Of a stretch of DNA of 64,000 nt, positions 9,252-18,716 are shown piece after piece. Position 1 is the first letter of the stretch; each line of letters begins with the position of its first letter. Made by a program: the position numbers and the translations under genes. The DNA comes from an uncultured Clostridia bacterium (GTDB lineage Bacteria; Bacillota; Clostridia; Oscillospirales; Acutalibacteraceae), in contig CANRNQ010000002.1 of the NCBI GenBank assembly GCA_947632045.1, positions 62,001 to 126,000 on the forward strand, in the 5' to 3' direction. A model generated the notes under the pieces. It did no database searches. It was not told the origin of the DNA and saw nothing but the letters and a program-made list of their open reading frames with translations.

Positions 9252-9270
9252 GGGGGAGCCTCGCTCCCCC
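9252..9270 (-). terminator. Stem-loop between the P-loop gene and the permease gene
   Basis: GGGGGAGC-CTC-GCTCCCCC forms a perfect 8 bp stem just downstream of the minus-strand gene at 9325-9741. On that strand it is followed by TTTGC only, so termination would be weak. Confidence 0.5.
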
Positions 9271-9324
9271 CCCCGTAAATCAATATAATCTTAAATCAAT
9301 ATAATATATTTATAATTATTTATA

Positions 9325-9741
9325 TCAAATAAACTCGCTGAAGCCCTTGAGGTCTTCCGGAAGCTCCGACTCGTCGGCGGAAATCAAAAGCGTTATCTTC
9401 GTCTCCGCTTTTTCCGCGAGAACGCTAAGCTTTTTGCACAGCTCGTCTAAAAGCGCAAAATCCTTTCCGCAAATTTTGAACGTCGAATCAACGAAAATAT
9501 CGGTCACATCATAGTTTCCGGCACAAATGCCGCAGATAAAGCCGTAAAGCACGTCGTAGCCCTGAACCTCGTACTGGTCGGCGTCGATAAGACGAGCCTT
9601 GTGCGTAACGTCAAACGTGAGCTTGGCTCCCTTTTCAATTACGACAACATTACCCGCCGAGGTTGCAACCGCCTCATTGGCAAGTGAAATTAATTTTTTT
9701 GTTTTTCCGGTTCCTTTTTTTCCTATAAGCAAAGTTACCAT
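9325..9741 (-). CDS. Small P-loop NTP-binding protein, function unknown
   Basis: A 138-residue cytoplasmic protein. It opens almost directly with a Walker A motif (GKKGTGKTKK, residues about 7-16), and a hydrophobic strand ending in Asp (VTDIFVDSTF) could be the Walker B. The C-terminal half reads as a simple alpha/beta fold with no further domain. The ATG at 9741 is preferred to an upstream start because AAGGAGG lies 9 bases before it. It sits directly downstream of pgi in the same direction (65 bp gap), so co-transcription is possible. I do not recognise a named family. Confidence 0.75.
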   Translation of the reverse strand: MVTLLIGKKGTGKTKKLISLANEAVATSAGNVVVIEKGAKLTFDVTHKARLIDADQYEVQGYDVLYGFICGICAGNYDVTDIFVDSTFKICGKDFALLDELCKKLSVLAEKAETKITLLISADESELPEDLKGFSEFI

Positions 9742-9806
9742 AGAGTTTGCCTCCTTATATATTAACCGCAAGCGCGGCTTATTCCTGTATTAGTGAGGAT
9801 AAGCTA

Positions 9807-11141
9807 TCAGAGCCTCGCCTCAAGCGCAGACTTCTGCTCCTCGTATCCCGGCTTGCCGAGAAGTGCGAACATATTTTTCTTATAGCTCTCAACTCCCGGC
9901 TGGTTAAAGGGATTTACCCCGAGGAGATAACCGCTTATCGCGCAGGCCTTCTCGAAGAAGTAAATGAGATAGCCGAGCTCGGCTTCGTCCATTTTTTCGG
10001 CCGTGAGGACAATGTTCGGAACCCCGCCGTCATTGTGCGCGAGCACCGTGCCCTGAAACGCCTTTTTATTTACATAATCCACCGTCTTGCCCGAAAGGAA
10101 GTTCAAACCGTCCACATTTTCGGGGTCGGTGCCGATGGTGATCGTTCTCTTGGGCTCGTCAAAGAGCACTACCGTTTCAAACAGGCTCCTCCTGCCCTGC
10201 TGGATATACTGTCCCATAGAGTGGAGGTCTGTCGAGAAGGTGACCGCCGCCGGAAAGATTCCCTTGTTGTCCTTGCCCTCGCTCTCGCCGAAGAGCTGCT
10301 TATACCACTCGGACATCATAGTAAACGACGGCTCATAGCTGACGAGTATCTCCGTCGTGTAGCCCTTCGAGTAAAGTATGTTGCGCAGCGCCGCGTATTT
10401 ATAGCAGTCGTTAGTATTCAAATCGCAGTCTGCAAGCTCATCCTGCGCCTTTTTCGCTCCCGCCATGAGAGCGTCTATATCCGCGCCGGAAACGGCTATT
10501 GGGAGAAGCCCCACCGCCGTGAGCACAGAGAAGCGGCCGCCTACGTCGTCCGGCACTACGAAGGTTTCGTAGCCCTCCTTATCTGCGAGGCTTTTAAGAG
10601 TTCCCTTCGCCTTGTCGGTGGTGCAGAATATTCTCTCCTTTGCGCCGTCCTTGCCGTACTTCTTCTCGAGCATATCTCTGAGCACGCGGAAGGCGATTGC
10701 CGGCTCAGTCGTTGTGCCGGACTTGGAAATCATATTTATGGAAACATCTCTGCCCTCGCATATTTCAAGCAGCTCGGAAAGAGCCGTCGAGCTGATGCTG
10801 TTTCCCGTGTAGTATATATCAGGCGTATCCTTTTTGAGCGCGTTGTAGTTTGGCGATTTTATAAATTCTATCGCCGCCCTTGCGCCGAGATAAGAACCGC
10901 CTATGCCGATGACGATGAACACGTCGGTGTTTTTCTTTATTCTCTCTGCGGCTGCCTTTATTCTCGAAAACTCCTCCTTGTCGTAATCCGTCGGCAGCGT
11001 CAGCCAGCCGAGGAAGTCGTTTCCGAGTCCCGATTTATTGTGAAGCGTTTCGTGAGCCGCTTTTACCTGCGACTTTATTCCCGCATACTCCTCCTCGCTT
11101 ACGAAAGATTGGATATGCTTATCACTTAACCTTGTTGACAT
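9807..11141 (-). CDS. pgi: Glucose-6-phosphate isomerase
   Basis: Interconverts glucose-6-phosphate and fructose-6-phosphate in the cytoplasm for glycolysis and gluconeogenesis. The 444 residues match the shorter Firmicutes-type enzyme. Visible motifs are the sugar-phosphate loop [11 protein letters not shown] (about 79-89), SKSGTTTEP, the signature [15 protein letters not shown], and the C-terminal [21 protein letters not shown] precedes the ATG. A consensus-like promoter lies at 11289-11317. The 206 bp leader between promoter region and dacF-like gene is GC-rich but shows no recognisable riboswitch. Confidence 0.96.
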   Translation of the reverse strand: MSTRLSDKHIQSFVSEEEYAGIKSQVKAAHETLHNKSGLGNDFLGWLTLPTDYDKEEFSRIKAAAERIKKNTDVFIVIGIGGSYLGARAAIEFIKSPNYNALKKDTPDIYYTGNSISSTALSELLEICEGRDVSINMISKSGTTTEPAIAFRVLRDMLEKKYGKDGAKERIFCTTDKAKGTLKSLADKEGYETFVVPDDVGGRFSVLTAVGLLPIAVSGADIDALMAGAKKAQDELADCDLNTNDCYKYAALRNILYSKGYTTEILVSYEPSFTMMSEWYKQLFGESEGKDNKGIFPAAVTFSTDLHSMGQYIQQGRRSLFETVVLFDEPKRTITIGTDPENVDGLNFLSGKTVDYVNKKAFQGTVLAHNDGGVPNIVLTAEKMDEAELGYLIYFFEKACAISGYLLGVNPFNQPGVESYKKNMFALLGKPGYEEQKSALEARL

Positions 11142-11288
11142 ATATTTTTCCTCCTTGCTTTTGCCCGTCCTTTGGCGGCCGCCGAATGTGCAAGCAGCCG
11201 CTTTCGCCGCGCAGTCGCGGCGTTTTATACCCGCGCCCGATGTGCGGCGGGGCGTTCGCCGAGCATTACGCGATATTGGTTTAATACT

Positions 11289-11317
11289 ATTTTACAATAT
11301 AATCGTCCTTTTTGCAA
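11289..11317 (-). promoter_or_regulatory. Sigma-A-type promoter for pgi
   Basis: On the minus strand, TTGCAA (11312-11317), a 17 bp spacer and TAAAAT (11289-11294). It is about 150 bp upstream of the pgi start, leaving a GC-rich leader. Confidence 0.6.
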
Positions 11318-11347
11318 GGTAAGATTGTTACTTTTTTCTTAAATCGC

Positions 11348-12499
11348 TCAGAATTGGAGAAGATATTGTAAAAGCAGGGAGAAAACTCCCCCGAAGGTTA
11401 TCTCTGCGACCTCGCCCTGAGCCTTTATATCGTACTGGCCTATCCGCTTTCCGTCGAGATAATAATATATCTTCCCGAGCGTATCTCCCTTTTTTATCGG
11501 CGCTTTTATCTCCTCGTTCATCTTAATTTTGCTCTCGATATTTTTCTCCTGTCCCTTTGCGACTAAAAACGAGCCGCTTATATCAGCCTTGACCGGAATT
11601 TCCTTTTCCATACCGTTTGATACCTCAACCGAGGACGCAAGGTCCTTCGGCAGCTCGGGCTTTACGCTTGTGTATCCGGCAAAGGCGAAATCGAGCAGAG
11701 TCGCCGCGTCCGCAAAGCGCTCCTTGCCCGACGCCGCGCCGAGGACTACGGCTATCGGCTTGAAGCCGTTTCTTTCGGCTGTCGCCGAAATGCAGCAGCC
11801 CGCGTCGTCGGTCGTGCCTGTTTTCAGGCCCGTTATTCCGTTATAGGTTTTTAACAGCTTATTCGTATTGACTATCTGCGTTTCGCCGCCCCTCAGCGTA
11901 TCCATCCATATAGTGCAGTAGTTGAATATCTCCTTGTGCTTTATCAGCTCGCGCGACATTATCGCCACGTCGTATGCCGAGGTTATATGCCCCTCCTCGT
12001 CGAGCCCGTTGCAGTTTTTGAAGGTCGTGTCGTTCATTTTCAGCTCCTTTGCCCTCGCGTTCATCGACTCTACGAACGCCTCCTCGCTTCCGCTTACATG
12101 CTCGGCAAGGGCTACCGCTGCGTCGTTCGCACTTGCGACCGTCGTCGCCTTGATAAGGTCGTCTACGCTCATAACCTCGCCCGCTTCAAGCCATATGTCG
12201 CTCCCTCCCATAGAAGCCGCGTGCTCGCTCGCGCTTACCTCGTCCTTCATTGAGATTTTTCCGCTGTCTATCGCCTCAAAAACGAGCAGCAGCGTCATCA
12301 CCTTGGTTATTGACGCGCAGGGACGCTTTGAGTGACTGTCCTTATCAAAGAGCACCTGACCCGTTTCACTGTCGATGAGCACCGCCGACGGAGCCGACAC
12401 GGAATCCGCGGAGAGTGCGGACGCTCCGACTGTCGTTACCGCCGAGCCTAAAATAGTCAGCGCGGCAAGCGCCGCCGCTGCTCTCAGCCTTTTTTTCAT
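11348..12499 (-). CDS. D-alanyl-D-alanine carboxypeptidase (DacF/PBP5 family)
   Basis: A secreted or membrane-attached penicillin-binding protein that trims the terminal D-Ala from peptidoglycan stem peptides. Signal peptide at residues 1-28. All three active-site motifs are present: SITK (S63-K66), SAN (123-125) and KTG (226-228). A PBP5 C-terminal beta domain follows, and the protein ends in a hydrophobic/amphipathic helix (FGGVFSLLLQYLLQF) typical of membrane docking. 383 residues is normal for the family. The ribosome site (GGAAAGGAAATG) is modest. It is monocistronic as far as can be seen; cloverleaf element D lies in its upstream region. Confidence 0.93.
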   Translation of the reverse strand: MKKRLRAAAALAALTILGSAVTTVGASALSADSVSAPSAVLIDSETGQVLFDKDSHSKRPCASITKVMTLLLVFEAIDSGKISMKDEVSASEHAASMGGSDIWLEAGEVMSVDDLIKATTVASANDAAVALAEHVSGSEEAFVESMNARAKELKMNDTTFKNCNGLDEEGHITSAYDVAIMSRELIKHKEIFNYCTIWMDTLRGGETQIVNTNKLLKTYNGITGLKTGTTDDAGCCISATAERNGFKPIAVVLGAASGKERFADAATLLDFAFAGYTSVKPELPKDLASSVEVSNGMEKEIPVKADISGSFLVAKGQEKNIESKIKMNEEIKAPIKKGDTLGKIYYYLDGKRIGQYDIKAQGEVAEITFGGVFSLLLQYLLQF

Positions 12500-12738
12500 A
12501 TTATCATTTCCTTTCCTTTGTCTTAAGATTTTGCTAATTTATATGCCGCCGTTTTGCTTTCTATGAGCCGCAAAGATGTTTTCAATCCGGCTTTCGCTTA
12601 GGAAATGAATGAAAAAAAGGCTCCGCCGGCGCAGGATAGGTATTCTGCGGGGAACGAAGTCTTGTTGAGGATTTTTTTGGGGGGCGGGCGAGTGCGAGCT
12701 GTCGCTGTATTCTCGGTAAAGTTGCTGCGGGCGGCGAG
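12500..12738. other. Intergenic stretch upstream of the carboxypeptidase gene
   Basis: No supported gene here. Several overlapping open frames on both strands are Arg/Ala/Pro-rich products of GC-rich DNA and lack ribosome sites. No clear promoter could be picked out for the carboxypeptidase. The right part merges into repeat element D (12739-12886); 12887-12963 is also featureless. Confidence 0.4.
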
Positions 12739-12886
12739 GGGTTCGGGCGGCGACCGGCGCCTTTCCGCCCCGCGGGGCGGAATGGCGCGCAAAAGCGCGG
12801 CGGGGCAGGGGCCCTACTCTGTTTAGGCGCTTCATCGCCGCTGCGCTTTTCGCGCGGCGCAGCCGCGCGGGTCGCCGCCCGAACCC
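12739..12886 (-). repeat. GC-rich cloverleaf repeat, copy D
   Basis: Perfect 17 bp outer stem GGGTTCGGGCGGCGACC / GGTCGCCGCCCGAACCC (12739-12755/12870-12886). Inside are a 20-base perfect palindrome (12763-12782), a long stem with AAAAGCGC pairing with GCGCTTTT (from 12791 and up to 12850), and GCGCGGC-GCA-GCCGCGC. Compared with the other copies, the middle stem has CGCG replaced by GCGC on both sides, and its loop is read in the opposite orientation. Its arms are identical to copy B 34 kb away. Confidence 0.85.
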
Positions 12887-12963
12887 TACCCTGCAACACG
12901 CACACCGTAAAAACGAGCCGCGCGACAGCTCGCCCTATCCTCCCGCAGTCACCGGCGAGCAAA

Positions 12964-14223
12964 TCACTTCGTATTTATGTTTATAAGCTCAGCCCTGAGC
13001 TTTGAGTACATTATCTTCTGACTGCTGTAAAGCCCGTAATAGCCCGAGAGCATATAGCTTACCGCGCAGGCGGTCACAAACGGAAGTATCCCGGCCGTGC
13101 CGAACACCTCAACGCTTAGCATGACCGACGCTATCGGGCAGTTTGTAACGCCGCAGAAAAGGGCGATAAGTCCTATCGCGGCGGCAAAGCTCACATCAAG
13201 ACCGATAAGGCTGCCGATAAGCCCCCCGAGAGTCGCCCCGATAAAAAACGTGGGTACTATCTCGCCGCCCTTGTAGCCGCTGCTTATAGTTATAACTGTA
13301 AATATCAGCTTCAAAGCAAAGGCCTCCGGACGCACCTGCCCAAAATTCACAGCCCGCTCGATTATGTTTATTCCCGTGCCGTTGTAGTCCCGAGTGTTGA
13401 GCAGGAGCGTAAGGGCGATTATCGCGCAGCCGCCGGCTATCGCCCTGATATACTGATTTTTGATGTATATCCTTAAATAGCGGTTGGCAAGCTTCATCAG
13501 AAAGCAAAACACTATGCTGACCCCGGCGCAGACAGCCGCTATTAAAATGACCTGAGCGACGAGCAGAACGTGAAACTCCGGCAGCTTGTCTATTTTCAGC
13601 GTGAACGGAACAACGCCGAGAAACGTCGAGGTTTTCAGCGCGATTATCGAGGAAAAAACGCAGGGCAGAAACGCCGCGTAATACATAACGCCGACGCTTG
13701 TGACCTCCATAGCGAGCACGGTCGCGGTGACGGGAGTGCCGAAAAGAGCCGAAAAGACCGCGCTCATTCCGCACATTATGGCTATATTTTCGTCCTTCGC
13801 CTGCATCTTCATCTGAGTTCCGATTTTCGCCCCGAGAGTGCCGCCGAGCTGGAGCGCCGCGCCCTCGCGCCCTGCGGAGCCGCCGCACAAATGCGTTATC
13901 ACCGTGCTGACAAATATAAGCGGGGCGAGTATCACGGGCACTCCGTTGCCGGTTCTCACGGAATTTATTATATTATTCGTGCCGACGCTCTCGTCCATTT
14001 TAAAGAGTCTATAAAGCGCGACTATCGCTACGCCGCCGAGAGGCAGAAGAAAAAGCAGCCAAGGGTAAACGTCGCGCAGCTGTGCGACATACCCTACGCT
14101 TTTGTCAAACGCCGCGCCGATGAGTCCGCCAATCAATCCGCAGAGCACGGATACGACAAGCCACTTTAGAAAGGCGGTCAAGAAATCCTTGATTGTTTTT
14201 GCGTGCGGTTTAAAATCTATCAT
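12964..14223 (-). CDS. CLC-family chloride/fluoride channel or antiporter
   Basis: A polytopic membrane protein of the CLC family, 419 residues, without CBS domains. The gating-glutamate motif reads GSAGREGAALQLGG (E120), and GYKGGEIVPTFFIGATLGG matches the second conserved half. The usual GSGIP anion motif near the N-terminus is replaced by VGTNNIIN (about 80-87), a pattern closer to the fluoride-exporting CLC-F branch than to chloride antiporters; this is an inference. No fluoride riboswitch is evident upstream. A consensus-like promoter lies at 14289-14317. No ribosome site is obvious besides GGGTGAT. Confidence 0.88.
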   Translation of the reverse strand: MIDFKPHAKTIKDFLTAFLKWLVVSVLCGLIGGLIGAAFDKSVGYVAQLRDVYPWLLFLLPLGGVAIVALYRLFKMDESVGTNNIINSVRTGNGVPVILAPLIFVSTVITHLCGGSAGREGAALQLGGTLGAKIGTQMKMQAKDENIAIMCGMSAVFSALFGTPVTATVLAMEVTSVGVMYYAAFLPCVFSSIIALKTSTFLGVVPFTLKIDKLPEFHVLLVAQVILIAAVCAGVSIVFCFLMKLANRYLRIYIKNQYIRAIAGGCAIIALTLLLNTRDYNGTGINIIERAVNFGQVRPEAFALKLIFTVITISSGYKGGEIVPTFFIGATLGGLIGSLIGLDVSFAAAIGLIALFCGVTNCPIASVMLSVEVFGTAGILPFVTACAVSYMLSGYYGLYSSQKIMYSKLRAELININTK

Positions 14224-14288
14224 TTTATCACCCGTAATTTCTTTTGCGGAATAAAACCGAGCAGGTTCTTCAAAGCTTCTGCAAAATC

Positions 14289-14317
14289 AGTATAACACCG
14301 GCCGCCGCTCTTTTCAA
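14289..14317 (-). promoter_or_regulatory. Sigma-A-type promoter for the CLC gene
   Basis: Minus strand TTGAAA (14312-14317), 17 bp spacer, TATACT (14289-14294), located immediately after the sortase terminator and 66 bp before the CLC start codon. Confidence 0.65.
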
Positions 14318-14326
14318 GCGGACAGC

Positions 14327-14364
14327 AAAAACCGTCTGCCATACGCGGCGCGCATAACAGACGG
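14327..14364 (-). terminator. Terminator after the sortase-like gene
   Basis: On the minus strand CCGTCTG...CAGACGG forms a stem with further internal GC pairing, followed directly by TTTTT. It separates the sortase-like gene from the CLC gene. Confidence 0.8.
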
Positions 14365-14369
14365 CTAAA

Positions 14370-15248
14370 TTATTTATTATTATTTTTATCAAATTTTTGC
14401 TCGTCAATGAGCTTTCCGACGACAAGCAGTCTTACGCCCTCGTTGTCCGCGTCGCTTGTGCTGAGCGTCACGAGCTTATCTCCGCTATCAACCTCGACGT
14501 CCTTTCTTATATTCGCCGTCTTTGGGTTTCTATCTATAGCCTTGTTGATAAACCTCTCGAAGTCCTCCTTGTTTTTAAAATCGTATGTGTACATCAAATG
14601 GTTGTCGTCGTTAAAAAACACGGAGAATATTTCATAGGTTAGCACCTTATTCGGCGTGAATATATAGAAATACGGATTCGCGTTGAAATATTTTTTGTCC
14701 TCGTAAAGCTTTAGGTTCTGGAACATCGAACCGTTTAACATATCGTGACCGTAAATTATGGTGTTTGGGTCGTTAAAGTCCTTTGAGTTGTAATGCTCGG
14801 TAAAGAGAGTTCCGTAAATTGAGTAGTTTCCGTATATGTCGTGCGACAGATAATACTCGTCGTTGTTTTTCGACTGGGCGACGGGATTGTCTATCTGTGT
14901 GTTCGGAATATATATCCAAGAGTAGAGGTCCTCGTTTATCTCCTGCATATTTTCAAAATCGATGGGAATATCGGAATACTTATAGACGTCGTTGCCGTCC
15001 TTATCCTTTTCAATCGTATAATGCGCTCCGGCTCCCGTCGCGCTCTTGTCGGCCTCATCTCCCGACGAATTGCCGCCGGTTTTATTTGAATTGTCCGTGC
15101 CGCTTTGGGCGGACGAGCTTTTGAGAAAGTCGGTATTGGTCTGGCCGTTTATAAAATACCAGCTCAGCGCACCGACTATTATCGCCACGAGCAGCGCGGC
15201 GGCGACAAGAATACCGACGCCCTTTTCACTTTTTTTCTTTTCAGCCAT
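14370..15248 (-). CDS. Class B sortase-like protein with catalytic Cys replaced by Ser
   Basis: A membrane protein with one N-terminal anchor helix (about 11-33), a Ser/Gly/Asn-rich linker (about 40-75) and a sortase beta-barrel. The catalytic His lies in IIYGHDM (H168) and the conserved Arg is R273. The invariant TLSTC motif reads TLSTS (S265; codon AGC where TGC would give Cys). Sortases need this Cys to form the thioacyl intermediate, so the protein is either inactive, an unusual Ser variant, or affected by a one-base error. It would otherwise be a candidate to anchor the LPLAGG surface protein 7 kb away, although class B enzymes usually prefer other signals. Weak GGAG precedes the ATG. 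Confidence 0.85.
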   Translation of the reverse strand: MAEKKKSEKGVGILVAAALLVAIIVGALSWYFINGQTNTDFLKSSSAQSGTDNSNKTGGNSSGDEADKSATGAGAHYTIEKDKDGNDVYKYSDIPIDFENMQEINEDLYSWIYIPNTQIDNPVAQSKNNDEYYLSHDIYGNYSIYGTLFTEHYNSKDFNDPNTIIYGHDMLNGSMFQNLKLYEDKKYFNANPYFYIFTPNKVLTYEIFSVFFNDDNHLMYTYDFKNKEDFERFINKAIDRNPKTANIRKDVEVDSGDKLVTLSTSDADNEGVRLLVVGKLIDEQKFDKNNNK

Positions 15249-15331
15249 TCAACCAACTCCGAGAAAATCCTTAAACGGGCTTGCCGCCCGATTTAAGCCA
15301 ATCAAATTATACCGTCTTACGCCCCATGCAG

Positions 15332-15970
15332 TCAGCGCACATATTTTCTTATCTCGCAAAGCGAGTCCACAACCACCGCTCCCGTCGTTTCAAGGTCCGC
15401 CCGACTCTGGTGTCCGGCCGTTAAAAGCACGCAGCTTGCGCCGAGCCGCCTTGACACCTCGTAGTCCTGAACGCAGTCGCCTATGACCAGTATATCGCGG
15501 CTGCTGTGGCAATGCTCGCGCGCTATACTCTCGGCGCGGCTTATCTTGCTGCCCGCTCTTAGGTCGTCCGCACCGGACACGAGGTCGAAATATTCGCGCA
15601 ATCCAAAGCGCTCAAGTCCCGTTTCGATGGAGCTTTTGTGCGAGCCCGAGATTATCGCCTGAAACTTGCCAGCGTCCGAAAAATAGCATAGCAGCTCCTT
15701 TGCTCCGTCCATCACCGGATCCTCGGGAATGTGCTTTTCATAGCCGAGGGCAAATTCCTCGGCTATAACGTCAAACGGGACTTCATTCAAATCAAAAATA
15801 TGCTCGTAAAATTTCGAGATGGGAACGTCTATGTAGCTTTTGTACTGCTCCATATCTATGACGGGCATACCCCGCTTTATAAGCATATCGTTCACCGAAT
15901 CAAGAGCTACGCCCACGTCGTCTATTAAGGTTCCGTTATAATCCCAGAAAATACATTTAGGACTTATCAT
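15332..15970 (-). CDS. HAD-family phosphatase (phosphoglycolate phosphatase-like)
   Basis: A cytoplasmic haloacid dehalogenase-type hydrolase. Motif I is WDYNGTLIDD, with Asn in place of the second Asp, a variant seen in some HAD-IA branches. Motif II is in IISGSHKSS, and motif IV is IGDCVQDYEVSRRLG. The alpha-helical cap at residues about 20-85 fits a Gph-like substrate phosphate. The ATG begins one base after the korC stop (TGAGATG), implying translational coupling to the kor operon. Substrate unknown; removal of a damaged or by-product phosphate is an inference. Confidence 0.82.
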   Translation of the reverse strand: MISPKCIFWDYNGTLIDDVGVALDSVNDMLIKRGMPVIDMEQYKSYIDVPISKFYEHIFDLNEVPFDVIAEEFALGYEKHIPEDPVMDGAKELLCYFSDAGKFQAIISGSHKSSIETGLERFGLREYFDLVSGADDLRAGSKISRAESIAREHCHSSRDILVIGDCVQDYEVSRRLGASCVLLTAGHQSRADLETTGAVVVDSLCEIRKYVR

Positions 15971-15971
15971 C

Positions 15972-16504
<533 letters not shown>

Positions 16505-16508
<4 letters not shown>

Positions 16509-17260
16509 TTCAGCCTTGCCCCCTTTTCCTCGTCCTTATACACGCCGAGCGGATAATAAGGTATCATCTTTTCTCTCAGCCAGTCGAGCGCCTCGACCGG
16601 GGTCAATCCCCAGTTTGTCGGACAGGTGGACAGAACCTCGACTATTGAAAAGCCCTTTTTGTCTATCTGGTTCTGAAACGCCTTTTTTATCGCTTTCTTA
16701 GCCTCGTTTACATGCTTTACACTGTCCACCGCTACGCGCTGTGCAAGCGCCACTCCGTCGAGCGTTGAGAGCATCTCGCACACTCTTACGGGATATCCCG
16801 CCGTGTTTACGTCGCGGCCGTACGGGGTAGTTTGGGTTACCTGACCGGGCAGCGAGGTCGGCGCCATCTGTCCGCCCGTCATTCCGTATATCGTGTTGTT
16901 TACGAAGATTACCGTTATATTCTCTCCTCTTGTAGCCGCGTGTACGGTTTCAGCCGTTCCTATCGCGGCGAGGTCGCCGTCGCCCTGATATGTAAATATC
17001 ACGTTATCGGGCTTGGCTCTTTTTAGCCCCGTTGCGACTGCCGGCGCTCTGCCGTGCGGCGCTTCGACCATATCGCAGTTGAAATAATCATAGTTCATTA
17101 CGGCGCAGCCTACCGGCGAAACGCCGACCGTTTTGCCCTCTACCCCAAGCTCGTCTATTACCTCCGCTACAAGGCGGTGTATTATTCCGTGGGTGCAGCC
17201 GGGACAGTAGTGAAACGGCGCGTCCGTAAGCGCGTGCGGTTTTGTAAATACGACTGCCAT
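16505..17260 (-). CDS. korB: 2-oxoacid:ferredoxin oxidoreductase, beta (TPP-binding) subunit
   Basis: Holds the thiamine diphosphate site: [10 protein letters not shown] near the N-terminus, the [12 protein letters not shown] motif and the [16 protein letters not shown] segment of the TPP/Mg2+ site. 251 residues is normal for KorB/VorA-type subunits. Unlike pyruvate oxidoreductase beta subunits it lacks extra Cys clusters, so electrons leave through the separate ferredoxin-like subunit. The start codon overlaps the korA stop (TAATG). Confidence 0.94.
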
Positions 17261-18321
17261 TATTTCTCGCCTCCAAGCTTAATTATCTGCTGTAAAATCT
17301 CATCGGGCGTTGGTATCATTCCGCCTGTTCTGCCGTAAAACTCTACCGGTCTTGAGCAGTTTATCGCGAGCTTTACGTCGTCTACCATCTGACCCATTGA
17401 CATCTCGACGCTCAAAAACGCCTTCGCGTGCTCCGCCGCCTTTGCGATTGTATCCGTCGGGAAGGGCCAGAGCGTTATCGGCCTTATAAGCCCCGCCTTT
17501 ATCCCCTGCTGTCTTGCGCTGTCGACCGCGCTGTGCGAAACTCTTGCCGACGCTCCGTATGCCACCACGATTATATCCGCGTCGTCCGTGAGGTACTCCT
17601 CGGCCATTTGCTCGTTCTTCTTTATTATCTCGTATCTCTCAAATCTCTCGCGCACGAGCTTTTCCAGCGCCTGCGGCGTGAGGTAGAGCGAGTTGATTAT
17701 ATTGTGCTCTCTCTTGTTTTGGTGTCCGTTCGTCGCCCACGGCTTTTCGGGCAGCTCGGTATTGCTTCCGTCCGGTATTTCAACCGGCTCCATCATTTGT
17801 CCGAGCATACCGTCGGCGAGTATCATCGCCGGCATTCTGTATTTATCGCCGAGGTCGAAGGCCTTGCCGACGAGGTTTACCATCTCCTGCACCGTTGCCG
17901 GAGCAAAGACGAGTATTTGAAAGTCGCCGTGACCCGTGGCCTTTGTCGCCTGCCAATAGTCCGCCTGAGAGGGCTGTATGCCGCCGAGTCCGGGGCCGCC
18001 TCTCTGCACGTTGATTATGAGCGCCGGAACGTCCGAGCCTGCCATATAGGATATAGCCTCCGTTTTCAGGCTTATTCCGGGCGAGCTTGACGAGGTCATC
18101 GCCCTGCACCCTGCGCTCGCGCAGCCCAGCACCATATTCGCCGCCGCAAGCTCCGACTCCGCCTGAAGATATGTACCGCCGACCTTCGGCATTTTCTTGG
18201 ACATATATGCCGCAAGCTCCGTCTGCGGAGTTATCGGATAACCGAAGAAATGGCGGCAGCCCGCCTGTATTGCGGCTTCTGCAAGAGCTTCGTTACCCTT
18301 CATTAAAAATCTTTCTGCCAT
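17260..18321 (-). CDS. korA: 2-oxoacid:ferredoxin oxidoreductase, alpha subunit (VorB-like)
   Basis: The 353-residue alpha subunit, pyrimidine-binding and transketolase C-terminal domains without a fused gamma domain. Visible segments are [27 protein letters not shown] at its start (key residues GNEA and YPITPQ), the ATGHGDFQ region and the C-terminal [11 protein letters not shown]. Length and layout match proteins annotated as 3-methyl-2-oxobutanoate dehydrogenase subunit VorB as well as KorA. It is the second gene of the korDABC operon. Confidence 0.94.
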   Translation of the reverse strand: MAERFLMKGNEALAEAAIQAGCRHFFGYPITPQTELAAYMSKKMPKVGGTYLQAESELAAANMVLGCASAGCRAMTSSSSPGISLKTEAISYMAGSDVPALIINVQRGGPGLGGIQPSQADYWQATKATGHGDFQILVFAPATVQEMVNLVGKAFDLGDKYRMPAMILADGMLGQMMEPVEIPDGSNTELPEKPWATNGHQNKREHNIINSLYLTPQALEKLVRERFERYEIIKKNEQMAEEYLTDDADIIVVAYGASARVSHSAVDSARQQGIKAGLIRPITLWPFPTDTIAKAAEHAKAFLSVEMSMGQMVDDVKLAINCSRPVEFYGRTGGMIPTPDEILQQIIKLGGEK

Positions 18322-18348
18322 TTTTATTATTCATTCCTTTCCTAATCG

Positions 18349-18555
18349 TTATCTTTCAACCGTTATAGCAAGATCGGGACACATTGTCGCGCACGCTTTG
18401 CAGCCTATGCACTCCTCCTCGTTTATCAATGCGGCAGGATGATAGCCCTTTGCGTTTATAACGTCGTGCTTCAGTGCGATTATGTGCTTTGGGCATGAGT
18501 TCACGCAGAGCTCGCAGCCCTTGCACAGGTTTTCGTTGACCGTGATTTTAGCCAT
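18349..18555 (-). CDS. korD: 2[4Fe-4S] ferredoxin-type delta subunit
   Basis: A 68-residue protein with two CxxCxxCxxxCP clusters: CKGCELCVNSCP near the N-terminus and CIGCKACATMCP near the C-terminus. It passes electrons from the TPP subunit to free ferredoxin. It is first in the operon, 27 bp before korA, with a strong GGAGGGAGG ribosome site. Upstream is a very AT-rich tract (about 18590-18650) containing several TATAAA-like boxes where the operon promoter probably lies. Confidence 0.94.
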   Translation of the reverse strand: MAKITVNENLCKGCELCVNSCPKHIIALKHDVINAKGYHPAALINEEECIGCKACATMCPDLAITVER

Positions 18556-18716
18556 AGAGAAATTCCTCCCTCCGAATTTATTTTAATTTGATTATGGTTT
18601 TTATTTTTTATTTTTTATAATTTTATTTTTATAATTTTATAATGATTTAGCGATAGCGGGTTTGAGCTTTAGTCGGCGCCGCAGCCTGCTCTATGCATCA
18701 TTTCATCGAGCGACCG
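18556..18716 (-). promoter_or_regulatory. AT-rich upstream region of the kor operon
   Basis: Runs of A and T with repeated ATAAAATTATAAA-like words on the minus strand. Several -10-like boxes are possible, and no single -35/-10 pair stands out. No gene is supported. Confidence 0.35.

Noticed and set aside
9747-11129. Long plus-strand open frame (460 codons) opposite pgi
   Set aside because: It is the mirror of a clear pgi gene, Arg/His/Tyr-rich, with no ribosome site or family resemblance.
12582-12962. Arg/Ala/Pro-rich small open frames in the 12.5-13.0 kb gap
   Set aside because: They arise from the GC-rich cloverleaf repeat, on both strands, without start signals.
14224-14288. Fluoride riboswitch ahead of the CLC gene
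   Set aside because: The conserved core as I recall it (GGNGAUGG ... GAUGGCUCCU-like) is absent; the region is promoter plus short leader.
15332-15970. HAD protein as a defective enzyme because of the Asn in DYNGT
   Set aside because: The nucleophile Asp and the rest of the motifs are intact, and Asn at this position is tolerated in some branches.
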